Source of the DNA: Tamarix chinensis
Taxonomy: Eukaryota; Streptophyta; Magnoliopsida; Caryophyllales; Tamaricaceae
Direction: 5' to 3'
Assembly: GCA_030549775.1 (NCBI GenBank)
Contig: CM060171.1
Span: forward strand, 143,500,859-143,564,858
Length of the DNA stretch: 64,000 nt
The position numbers and the translations under genes are program-made. The number at the start of each line of letters is the position of its first letter. Position 1 is the first letter of the stretch. Below the pieces are notes generated by a model. It was not told the DNA's origin. It worked only from the letters and a program-made list of their open reading frames with translations, and searched no databases. Positions 12,801-24,800 of this stretch are shown here, one piece after another.

Positions 12801-15800
12801 ATGATATAAGTCCAACTTAGAGAGCACTATTGGCATATGCAATCCATCCAACAATTCATCAATGAGTGGGATAGGAAATTTATCAGGCATCATGACACAA
12901 TTCAAGTGCGATAATTGACACAAAAACAATAGCTCCTACTTTTTTTATTCACTTTCTTCACTAGGCTAGAAAATGGGTTGTAACTTGGTTGGATGATCCC
13001 TGCAGCTAACATCCCCGTCTTAAAATTTCAATCTCATTTTTCTTGAGCTAGGGCAATGATAGGGTCTCACTTACATGTGCAGTACCTGGATAGAGCTCAA
13101 TGTTGTAGTCTAATGCACGTAGGTTGCAACATTTTTGGCTCAGCCATAACGTCCTAATATTGTTACAACACTACCTTTAGCTTTTATGGAATGAATCTTG
13201 TCTCTGCTCTATCTTCCGGTACTGTTTCTAGGGTTGTGCACTCCTAGAGAATCCTTTGCCCTTCACGTTTGATAGCCTTCATCATTGCACTTAGTGATAT
13301 TTGGGTTTTACATAACCTTGGTTCCCCTTGTAGTGTAACAGTGGTGCCCCCTAAGGTAAAATTAAAATTCATAATTAAAGTTTTTCTTGTTTATCTTCAT
13401 CGTGCCCGGTTGGGACAACCATTGCATCCCCAATTTTAAATCCATGCTACCCAACTCCAATGGTTGTAAATCTTTCGCCACCTCAATTTCTTGCATTGCT
13501 GCCCACACTCCCTTACATATTCCCTGTGTGTGGGCATATACTTCAATGCCCATCACAACCCTATAAGCTATGGTGGGGAAAAGTGGCAATTGCAGTTGGT
13601 GCATCACATCTAGTGCTACAAAATTATGTGCAGCTCTGCAATCTGTCAATACCGTAACTAGGTGGTTGCTCATATCACTCCAAATTTTCATGTTGTAGGG
13701 AGATGTAGATCCAACTACTGAATTCATAGAGCGCTCCGCTACCCCTTCAACCACCTAATGCAACTACCTTCTATTCAAACTCAACCATCCTCCTCCCCTT
13801 TGATTACCTCAGACTAGATCACTAGCAATACTTGTAGCATGCGATTTTTACATACATGACAAACTGAGCAATTTTCCTCACACTTAAAATAGAGCCCTTT
13901 GTCTCTATGCATCTATAGCTTGGCATCTGAAAATTGCTGAAACCTGTGGAAACCTAGACCAACAGTTTGATACCTGCGGTTTAGCCGGCCCCATGGTGTT
14001 TGAGGAGCTTGTCGCGTAAGGAGAAGAGATGGGAATTGATGTGTGAGGGTTTAGGCTAGAGAAATTTGTAATACCTGATTTGCTCCAACCCCCACTGAAT
14101 TTGTTTGCTTGAGTGGTGTTATTCTTTTCTTCAACTAACTAGATTGCCTCCGTTATCTCAGATAAATCCTTGGGCCTCAACATCCTCACTTCAACCTGAA
14201 TTGTTGGTCTTAAGCCATTCAGGAAAGTGCTCTTGAGCCAATTAGCGGTAACCTCCCTGCAGCGGTGATGCAAGAATCTCAAACATCTCCCTGTACTATG
14301 CTACTGTCCCTTCTTGCTTCAGTACCAAGAAACACTCGCTTAGGGACTTCTCATGGTGAGCAAAGAACCTAGCTAGGAGAATATCCTTGAAATTCACCCT
14401 TCTCCGACTGTCCTAAATGTAATGAAAAGATAAAGCTTTGTGGTATGAACAAAGCTGAGATAATCAAATTGGTAATGCTTTTACTCAACTTTTCCAAACT
14501 GTATGAGGGCCTAGAACCTCCAAGTGTTGATTCCTACAATAATCGATGCCTTCCCCCTCCCATCCTCATTCTCTATTTATAATTATGCTGTAACTACCAG
14601 CCCTTAACAAAAGAGAGAAGAAAATAAAAATAGAAAAAAAGGAGGGAGCCCCTTGCTTTTAACCAAATTTAGTAACCAACTTGCCAGGCTGCCAGGCCAG
14701 GTGTGTGGCTACCTTAGCCCTCTACTTCCCCCATATGCCCTCCTTTCCTCCCTGATTTTTTCCTTTTCTTCTAGCATACGTGTATTTAATCAGGGGTTTA
14801 TCACTACTCCCTTCCCAAAGTTTCACCTTGTCCTCAAGGTGGAATTTGGGGAACTGTTTGTTGAGTGACTCAAAATCTTCCCGAGAGGACTCAAAGGAAG
14901 GTAATCCCTGCCATTGAATCATGACTTCCAATTGTCCCTTGGAGTTGTATCTTAACCCTTGAGCTGCCTCTGGCTGGACTTTCCATTCCAAATCTTCTGT
15001 GAGAACTTTGGGTATAGGCTGGGCTTGATGACCATCTCCTAGAGCCTGCTTCAACATGGAGATATGAAAAATAGGGTGTATGGTGCTGGAAGGGGACAAG
15101 TCCAGGCAGTAAGCGACCTTCCCCACTCGAGCCTTCACCTAGTAAGGCTCGAAGTATCTTGGGGCTAATTTCTTATTTCCCCTCCTAGTTGGGGACTTCT
15201 GCCCGTACGGCCTGAGGCTCTGAGCTTTACATAAACCTAGTCTCTCATTGCCAACTCGATGTCTCTTCTTCTTGAGCTCTTCTAAACTCAAATCCCTCGC
15301 CCGTAGTTCCTCATCTACAGCTGCCACTGAAGCCACCCCCCATTCATACCTAAGTAGAGCTAGGGGTTCTCAGTTGTAGATGACAGTAAATGTTGTGGTG
15401 TGGGTAGTAGTATGGTATGAAGTATTGTACCAATACTCTGCCCATGGGATCCACCTGACCCATTGCCTAGGCTGCTCCCCTGCAAAACATTTGAGGTAGG
15501 GCTCCACGGTGCGGTTCACCACTTCTGATTGCCCATCAGTTTGGGGGTGGTAGGCTGAGCTCTTCTTTAGAATTGTGCCCTGTAACCGAAACAATTTTGC
15601 CCAAAAATGGCCGATGAAAATCTTATCTCTATCAGAAACAATCGACCTGGGCATTCCATGTAGGTGAACTACTTTTATAAAGATGTTAGAAATGGTAGGT
15701 GCTGAAAAGGGGTGCCTGATTGGGATGAAATGCCCATACTTGCTCAACCGGTCTACTACTACCAATAAACAATTGCAGCCTTCTGATTTGGGTAGCTCTT

Positions 15801-18800
15801 CAATGAAATCCATGGCTATGTCCTCCCAAATCCTCTTGGGTATAGGAAGGGGTTGTAGTAACCCTGCGGGGGAGAGTGTTGATTTCTTATTCTGCTGGCA
15901 TACCTGACATTCAGCTATGTATTTCTGAATTTGCTTCCTCATTCCCAGCTTATAAACTTCTCTTCCTATTCGTTGATATGTTTTTAATACCCATGAATGC
16001 CCTCCTACTTTTCCCCCATGAAATTCTGCTAGTACCAATGGAATATACTTGGATCCTGAGGGTAAGACCAGCCTGCCCTTATGGTACAGGTGCCCTTGAA
16101 GAACACCGAATACTATTTTCCTTCCTGAGGCTTTATGTAATTCCTTCCTCATCGGCCCAAAGTAAGGATCTTGTTCAATTTCCTCCATCAACCCATCCCA
16201 TAGACTTGCCCAGGATACCGCCACTACCAGCTATGTACTACCCCCCCCTCTACCCTTGATTGGGCATCTGCGACCTTGTTTGTGATTCTCTACCGGTATT
16301 TAATAGCAAATTGGTAACTCTAGAGTTTGGCCACCCACCTTTGGTGTTCCTCTAGTAGTTGCCTCTGCTCTAAAAAGTATTTTAAACTTCTTTGATCTGT
16401 TCTTATTAGGAACTTCTTCCCCACTAGGTAGTGCCTCCGCTTTTGGACTGAGAGAACTATGGCCATTAGTTCTCTTTCGTATACTGACTTGAGGCGTGCC
16501 TTGGGTCCCAACACTTGATTGTAGACTGTAATGGGCCGTTGTTCTTGCATCAACGCAACTCCCAACCCTACTTCTAAAGCATCAACCTCTATGACAAACT
16601 GCTTGGAGAAATCTTGGAGGGCCAAGACTGGTGCTGTCACCATTGCTTCCTTCAATGCCTCAAAGGCTTGTTGAGCCTTTAAGTTTCATCCAAAATTGCC
16701 CTTCTTAAGTTGGTCAGCTAGAGGTGCAGTAATCCCTCCATACCCCTTCACAAACTTCCTATAGTACCCTGTTAGCCCCAAAAAACCCCTCAACTCCTTG
16801 ATGTTCTTGGGGACTGGCCATTATTTCATCACTTTAATCTTCCTTGCATCTGCGACCACCCCATCACTTGAGATTATGTGTCCTAGATATTCTAATTCAT
16901 ACTTCCCCCATGCACATTTCTTCCTATTCACAAATAGTTGATGCTGCCTTAAGACTCCAAACACTTGTTGCAAGTGTTGCTTGTGTTCCATCTCAGAGGG
17001 GCTGAACAACAGCATGTCATCAAAGAAACCAAGACAAATTTTCTTAGGTAAGGTTTGAATACCCGGTTCATTAAAGCCTAAAAAGTTGCTAGTGCATTGG
17101 TCAGTCCAAAGGGCATGACCAGGAACTCATAATGACCCTCATGAGTCCAGAAGGTTGTTTTGTGGATGTCCCTCGGGTCTACTTTGATCTGGTGGTATCC
17201 TGAATGGAGATCCAACTTGGAAAATATGATAGCCCCATTGAGTTCATCTAACAACTCATCAATTACCGAGATGAGGAATTTGTCAGGGATGGTGGCCTTG
17301 TTTAGGGCCCTATAATCTACACAAAAACGCCATCCCCCATCTTTTTTTTTCACCAACAACACAAGACTCGAAAAAGGACTCCTGCTGGGCTGTATAATCC
17401 TAGCCTCCAACATCTCCTTTACCAGCTTTTAATTTTTTTTTTGATTGTGGGGATTCATGTAGGGCCGCACACTAATTGGGATAGTACCTAGCTTCAAATT
17501 GATTTGATGATCCAACTCCCTAGACGGTGGGAGGCCGATGGCTTGGCTAGTATATCTCCATACTCCTCCACCAGGTCCTTAATTCCCTCAGGCATTGCTG
17601 GGTTCTCCTCTGTTTCCTAAGGTCTCGATTCTGTAGCATTCTAAGAGGACCCCTTGCCTCTCCCTGGTCAGGGTATGCAACAGGGATTGTAGGAAAACCT
17701 GGGCACAATAGAGGCTGGGCTCCCCTCTCACACTCAGTTAGGTTGATCCTAGGGTGAATTTCATTACTAAGTTCTTCCAGTTCACTTGCATCATTCCTAG
17801 CTTTTCTAACCACTGCATTCCGAGTATCACCTTCACACTGCTCAATTCCAGATGCAGGAAGTCTTCTGCTACCTCAACCTCTGGGATCATAATTTGAACC
17901 CCCTTTCACATCTTGTTGGCCATGTTTGTTTTTTCCGTGTCCACCAAAACACCATACGAAGCTGTAGGGGACACAGGGAGAGATAACTTACTATCTCTTT
18001 AGATATGAAATTGTGCGTGGCCCCACAGTCGATAAGGACCACCACCTTCTCCTCTTGAATCTGGCCGTGCAATTTCGTGGTGTGGGGTGTGCTGATCCCC
18101 ACCATTGAGTTCGGTGAAAGCTCCACTAATCCTTCTACCTCTCGGGGCTCCTCGTCCATGGCAGCTAGCTCCTCCCCTGGAGTTTCACCCAACTCCCCTT
18201 TGTCTTCATTTCCCACAATAATACTTGCAGGGAATGTTTTTTGCACATATATCCTGGTGCGAATCTCTCTTCGTACTTGAAACACATGCCTTTCTCGTGC
18301 CTTCGCTGCAACTCTTCTTTACTTAGCCGTCGAGTAGTGACCGGTTTGCTCCCCAACGGTTCTCTGCTACTCTTCCCAAAATCAGACCCATTTGGGCTAA
18401 TTAGTGGCGAACGCATAGCCTACCCCGCTTGGGCTACACCCAGCACTTGGGATCCCAGCGGGCCTGCTTCCTCCAAAAGTTGTCCGGGCTTGAGGCCCAT
18501 AGCTATTACCTGACCTCGCACGACTTCCTCCTCCCCCAAGTCCTCGGTTTTGGTCTAAGAATACTTTGTTTTTATCCTCCACCATTTGCGCTAACTCCAT
18601 CAGCTCCTCTAGGCCCTTTGGTCTCATCATCCTCACCTCCACCCACATTTGAGGCTGTAGTCCATTGAGGAAGATACTCTCCAACACCTCCGGGGTTAGT
18701 TGACCTGGAAGGATCGAGGCTAGCTGCTCGAATTGCTCAATGTAAGCTTCTACCGAGTCCGTCTGCCTCACTACCAAAATTTTTTCTCACAGTGATCCTT

Positions 18801-21800
18801 TATGCCTTGACCTGAACCTGGCCAGGAGGGCGTCCTTGAAGCCCAGCTAGGAATCAAACCTTTTGCTGTCCTCTACATATCGGAACCATGCCAGGCAGTG
18901 CCTTTCCTTCCATTGCCATGGCCATCGTTCCATCTTCTCTTCATCTACCATCTTGTTTAGGGCAAAATACCTTTCCACCTTAAAAATCCAGCCATCTAGA
19001 TTAGCTCCATCGAACAACGAGAGCTCCAGTTGACGAGGTGGCCTAATGTTCATTCTCACGTCTGGTAGAACGGTAACCTCCATCTCTTTTTGCTTGCTTG
19101 TGTCCTTGTCTGATGAGCTCAATACTCTTGGCTTAAAATACTGATCTAGGCGTCTTGTTAACTCGCCCATCCATTTCTCAATAGATCCAATCCTTTCCCC
19201 TAACTTCAAGTTTTCGCTCCTTGACTCACGTCTCTCCTCTACCAGTTCCTCCTGCAGCTGAGTGAACCTCTCTTCCAACACATCAATTTTACCAGGCGCC
19301 ATGGTGATTGTGGGATTTAAGGATGCTCTGATACTAGACTAGTATGAATAGAGTTGATATAATTGAATTGGTAAGGCTTTTACTCAACTTTTCTAGACTA
19401 TATGAGGGCCTAGAACCTCCAAGTGTTGATTCCCAAAATAATCGATGCCTTCCCCCTCCCATCCTCATTCTCTATTTATTATTACACCGTAACTACCAAC
19501 CCTTAAAAAAAGAGAGAAGAAAATAAAAATAGAAGAAAAAGGAGGGTATCTTAACAGTATCTACCTAGCTTACATTCCCCCCTGCCCTTAACCGACTTTA
19601 GTAACCAACTCGCCAGGCTGCCAGGCTAGGCGTGTGCCTTCCTTAGCCCCCTACTTCCCCCACATGCCTTCCTTTCCTCCCTAATTTTTTCCTTTTCTTC
19701 TAGCATATGTGTATTTAATCAGGGGTTTATCACTCTGCCCTCCATGGCCATTGTTGCCATCTCCAATTTCTCTTCCCTCCAGAAGAAATTGAGATCAAAG
19801 AACCTTTCTGCCTTAAAAATTGAGTCATTTGGATCATCGTCATTGAACATTGGGAACTCAAGCTAGCATGTGTTATGAGTCTCAAGCACTCCCTTGTTGC
19901 AGCCACCTTCGCTTCACTTCTGAAGACAGCCATGGATTCTTGTTCCTCAACAACCTTTTGTTGCTCCATCTCCATAATAGATGATTCGGGCCATTCACGA
20001 TAGAGGAGTTGGTCTAGCATCCTCCTCATCTCCCCCAAGGTTTGTTCCACAATTTCTTTTGAGTCACTCCTAGCCTTGCTTCCATGCCATCAATATGCTT
20101 TGGTGCTATGTTCGGTAGGATCATTGTTGCTCTAATACTTCAATGATATATTCAGGCGAGTAACAATCAAAAGGAATAAAAGGGTAGATTGAGAGAGAGA
20201 GAGAGAGAGAGAATTGAGTGTATATTGATGAATATAACTAGAGCTTTGAGGGTCTGGACCTCCCAACAAACTTGATAATTGTTTTTTTCTTCTCTGCTTA
20301 GCTCTCTCCCTCTTTTGTGTTACCTTCTAACAACTCTCCTATGACTCAACACATAGCCTAATAGAATCCACTAACAAACGTGACTCAACACAAAGCCTAA
20401 TTGAATCCAATAACAAACTGTAAATAAATCGGAGAGTACCAATGTTACACAATACCACATCTATCCCCTTCCATCTTAACACAACCTAAAAAACTGGGTC
20501 ATCACATCAGTAAGACCATATCCGATTACCGAGCCCCCTTCTCTATTGCGTCTCCACCTTTAGCAGCTTTGCACATGTATGTATACTTAACCAATGGCCT
20601 ATCAATAGGATGGTTGGGTGTGAGTATTTTATCATTGTTGCCTCATTGTTCCTAGGCCACATGTCTTTGTTGATTTTCATCATCTTTTTGTGGTAGCTTT
20701 ACATATATATGGGTATATATTTGTTTATTCATTCTCTCACTCAGTTTTCACTGCATTATGTGTGTTTAGTTGTTGGTTTTCATCTATTTTTTTAATTAGT
20801 ATTGCTATTATTTTTTTATTATTATTTTGATATTGATTGTTATTATTAATATTAGGACTTGTATTATTACTTTGTACTGTAAATCTTTTTGTTTATTACC
20901 TCTACTTAAAGTACATGTTGCTAAAATTTATACTTCACCTTTACCCCCCAGTTCATATTGTTCCTTAAAACAATTTTTTATGGGGCTATTAGAATCAATC
21001 CTATGTACATATAGGCCTTCCTAGATCCTATGTTGGGTGGTGGTTCTTGTTCTATGTCCTTTTTGTTACTTTTTCCCCTACATTTTATTTATTCATTTTT
21101 TTTATGATTTATTTCTCTAGTGTTCTCTTTTCATCTCTTTTCTTTTTTAACCTTTTCTTTTCCCTTCTTTGGTGGGAGAGGCATACAAGAAAATATCAAT
21201 CTCGATATTGTGTATCAGCTTATATTTTGTAGATTTTGGGTTAGCTTTTACACAAGACAACTTTAATGCGATGGTTTTAAAAATCACATACTTATCGTCA
21301 ATATATCGGTTGATACATTACATTTCAGCCAATATGTACCGTTATTTTGCTGGTATTTAACAATATTTGTTGTGGAAAATTATAAAATTTTTGCCACGGC
21401 ATATACAATATCCTTCACGATACTCTAATAGGCCAATAACTATTCAATAACACAAATAGTTATTAAATTGTACACACCTACTATAATTTTATTTATTTAT
21501 TTTCTGTCTTATTCTCACTATATGTTTTTCCTATCTTTAAACCTTAACCTATTATTTTATACATATTATATATTGAGCTCTAATCAATGCAAAGAATATA
21601 CAAGCGAGGTATTAGCAAAGTCAATAGTCCGAAAAATATGAAAAGTCCAAACACTATATGCAGAGTGAAACAAATATATTAAATTTGGTATGTTTTATAT
21701 TTACTAATTCTTATCTAGTTTATAATTATCCTTTTTTTTTTCTTCCTTTTGTGGTATTGTTTGCTTTATTGCATGCATGTAATCGACAATTTGTGCTGGT

Positions 21801-24800
21801 TATTACTTGCTATAACTTAATTCGTGACTAAATAAGAGTTTAAGAGTGAATGCTTTAGTGTTTTTCAACTTCAATTATAGGATTTTGTTGCATGCAAGTA
21901 TATTTAGGTCATGTTTTTGTGTATTTATTAGATTTTAAGATCTTATAATCTATAATTTGATTTTTATGACCTCTAGTAATTCTAATTAGAAACCTTGAGT
22001 AACGCCAAACAATAGTGGTTACAACTATGGATGTAAACGGGGCGGGTTCGGGTCGGGTATACCATATCCGTATCCGTACCCGATAAGAAAATCCGTACCC
22101 GAATCCGTACCCGTACCCGAACGGATATCCGTTGACATATCCGTATCCGTATCCGTCGGATATCCATTACCCGACAGATTATCCGTTTACCCGTTAATGG
22201 ATATTGTCCAACGGATAAATCCATTACCCGACGGATAAACCCATTTATAGTTAAGCCAAATGACAATTTTAACCTTAATTTATACTATATTTATTTTAAA
22301 ATTAAGGGTAAAAGGGTAATTATATATCGGGTAAACGGGTACGGATATGGATACGGGTATGGTTACGGGTACGGGTATGGATATCCCATACCCGTATCCG
22401 TACCCGAACCCGACGGGTATTTTTTTCTATCCTCCATATCCGTATCCATATCCGTTTATCCATATCCGTTTAAGTATCCGCTGGATAAAATCCGTCGGAT
22501 TTCGGGTAATACCCGCCCCGTTTACATCCCTAGTTACAACTACAATTTTATTGCTTGGGGGAGGGGTTGTTTGATGTAGGTGCTCTAAAGGGATGCCAAA
22601 GAGGCATTTTTGTGTATAGATGCCCAAATTAATCTGTCTGAAGATGATCGTGACTCATGCACAAATTGTTTGCTATAGATGCAACTTTTTGTGCACAACT
22701 TTTCCAAAAGAAAGAAAATAAAAAATAAAAAATAATACTTCTGAAGATTTTAATATTTGTTTTGTTTAATTTTTGGTATTAGTATGTGCACAACCAACTA
22801 CAAGAAGTCAGCAAACTCTCTCAAATCAATCCAGTCTTTTTTCCTTTAACCTTTTCCCTATATTTTATCTTTTTATTTTCTTTCTATTCTATCCTTGGGA
22901 GAGATTAGGGAATGCCCGGAAGGGGCTTATCTTTGTATAAGATTTATAACTGAAGTTTCTGTTCTGGATTTGGTTGGGAATGAGTGTGGTTAAGGAGTGG
23001 ACAAATCTCTTTATCCATTGTTCTATGTCGTCTTCGTTTTATTGCCTTGTATGTTGCCTTTTCTTTTTCTTTCCATTTTTAATTTTTTGTTTGTCTGTTT
23101 CTGGTTTGGGGGAGGGGAAGGGCGCTTTTGGGGGATGTTGAAGAGGCATATTTTTGGTATAAGATCTATGTGATGGAAGGGTCAATTACATATCAGTCTT
23201 TTAGATAACTTTTATCCTAAATTAGGTATCTTTGGACTTTATCCTAAATTATGTCACTTAGGAGATACAATCTCCTCACTTATTGTGTGACCTGATTTGT
23301 AGAGGAAAGTTTGGGAATCTTTACTAAATCCTAAATGACCTAAGGTATGCTGTGGGTAGATGGCTAATTTTGCTAGCACTAGCTGTGGGTTATGACTTAA
23401 GATTGAATCCCTATGTCTTCGCTTATCCCTTTATTCCCATCTCTTATCTTCTCTTTCGCCTGATTTCACTGATGAGTCACTCTGATACTCATGATGCCCT
23501 TTTTCCCTTTATTCTTGTAACCTTTTTTTTTAGATAACTTTATTCTCTTATGTTATCATCCATAAAATTGTTGAAATAGAAGCTTCATTTCTGTAGGTGA
23601 TTTTTTGATACTCTTTGGTGATCATGTTGTCAGCTTTTTTATGACATGGAATCCTTGATTGATTTATTACATGTAGCCTATCTTCTGGTGTGTCTTGAGT
23701 GATTTGGTGATTTCTTGATTCTGGTTTTCCTTATCTTTAATCACCTATTTGGTATATAATCAATCGGAAATGGAAATCCATTTCTAATTCTATAGGATTT
23801 GCATAGATAAAGTTGTTTTTCATATTTGCTTTGATATATCAAACAATGGAATTCTTAGAAAGTTGAGATAAATTCTATTTTCATCTTATACAGGCATTCC
23901 AAATAAGCTATAACTTTTGACATTTAACTTGGGGAAATTGTGATACCATGTTTCCAATTGCTTGTGTACAAATATATAAATTGATCAGTTCTCATATTGC
24001 CTTTCGAGAGATTTTTATTTTTTATGGAGCTTGCCACATCAATATGCTCTATGATGTATTTTAAGAATATATAAATACGGGTGCCTTATGATTAAGCTTT
24101 GTAACTTGAAACATTGGGGATGCCACCATCATGCTAAATGATCGCATCAACATGGAGAAATGTGATACTGCTTGGCTGCTAGCTCCCAAATCATACTTCG
24201 AAGAACTGGGTGTGATGATTTGTGATTGTGACGGGGTCACTGATGCATTGCCACCAAATCATGTTTACTTAATCATTCTTTTTTCTCGCGTTTAGGCCAC
24301 TGCAGGATATTACGCTTTTAGGCCAGTCTCAGTTTCGGTGCATGTACTGAAACAGCAAGTTATGAAGATGCGTTGCAAACATGGCTGTCGATATTCAGCC
24401 CTTGCTTAATTCATTTAATTCTGGCATATATTGATCATGTAATCATATCTATGATAGCTCATACCCTCTTGATATAGTGAGGATATAACTGTGTTTTGAC
24501 ATGCCTGATAAAAGGGATTCAGCGGTAGAAGTTTCAAATAATGTTCAATACTGCATTGGCACCATGGTTTGTTTGTTAAATATTTGATGCTGCTCATGCT
24601 CTGGTGGTCTACTGAATCGAAGTGCTATGTTGCAGCTTCTTGCTAATCAGCTGGAGCCTTTGACGGAACAACAGCTAGTTGCCATTGGCAACTTGCAGCA
24701 GTCCTCTCAGCAGGCGGAGGATGCATTATCTCAGGGAATGGAGGCATTACAGCAGTCCCTGGCTGAGACACTCTCTAGTGGCTCCCCTGGCTCATCGGGC

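Larger units (their letters stand above)
14446..19732 (-). mobile_element. Chromovirus G2 (Ty3/gypsy) inserted in G1 gag
   Basis: This complete 5.3 kb chromovirus lies in the same orientation as its host element G1. Its LTRs are 14446-14803 and 19345-19732, with TGATAAACCCC at the minus-strand start. A polypurine tract (plus 14804-14819) and a tRNA-Met primer site (19325-19336) are in place. The domain order is gag, zinc knuckle, protease, RT, RNase H, integrase, chromodomain. Long open pieces remain (integrase 285 codons), but every gene is broken at least once. The expected 5-bp duplication is not visible: TGGTA on the left and CTCTG on the right. LTR divergence looks like roughly one base in ten by eye. 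Confidence 0.9.
10035..20604 (-). mobile_element. Chromovirus G1 (Ty3/gypsy), split by G2
   Basis: This is a full-length but degenerate Ty3/gypsy element of the chromovirus type, transcribed on the minus strand. Its LTRs are 10035-10480 and 20144-20604, both with TGATA..TATCA ends. The flanking bases are GTAGG (10030-10034) and ATAGG (20605-20609), a 5-bp target duplication with one change. On the minus strand the order is LTR, tRNA-Met primer site, gag, protease, RT, RNase H, integrase, chromodomain-like tail, polypurine tract, LTR. The gag is interrupted by the complete element G2 at 14446-19732. All domains carry stops and frameshifts, so it is dead. Without G2 its length is about 5.3 kb, normal for a small chromovirus. 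Confidence 0.9.
9256..24635 (+). other. TGA giant intron (15.4 kb) filled by transposons
   Basis: The intron runs from the donor GTGAGA at 9256 to the acceptor TTGCAG ending at 24635. Orthologous TGA introns are normally short; most of the excess here is explained by two nested chromoviruses (10,570 bp together) and a hAT-type MITE. The two gypsy elements are antisense to the gene, which is the orientation least likely to introduce premature poly(A) sites in the host transcript. Confidence 0.9.

Noticed and set aside
14441..19737. Target-site duplication for G2
   Set aside because: The bases flanking the two LTRs (TGGTA, CTCTG) do not match, and shifting the borders by one or two bases does not help, so I do not claim one.
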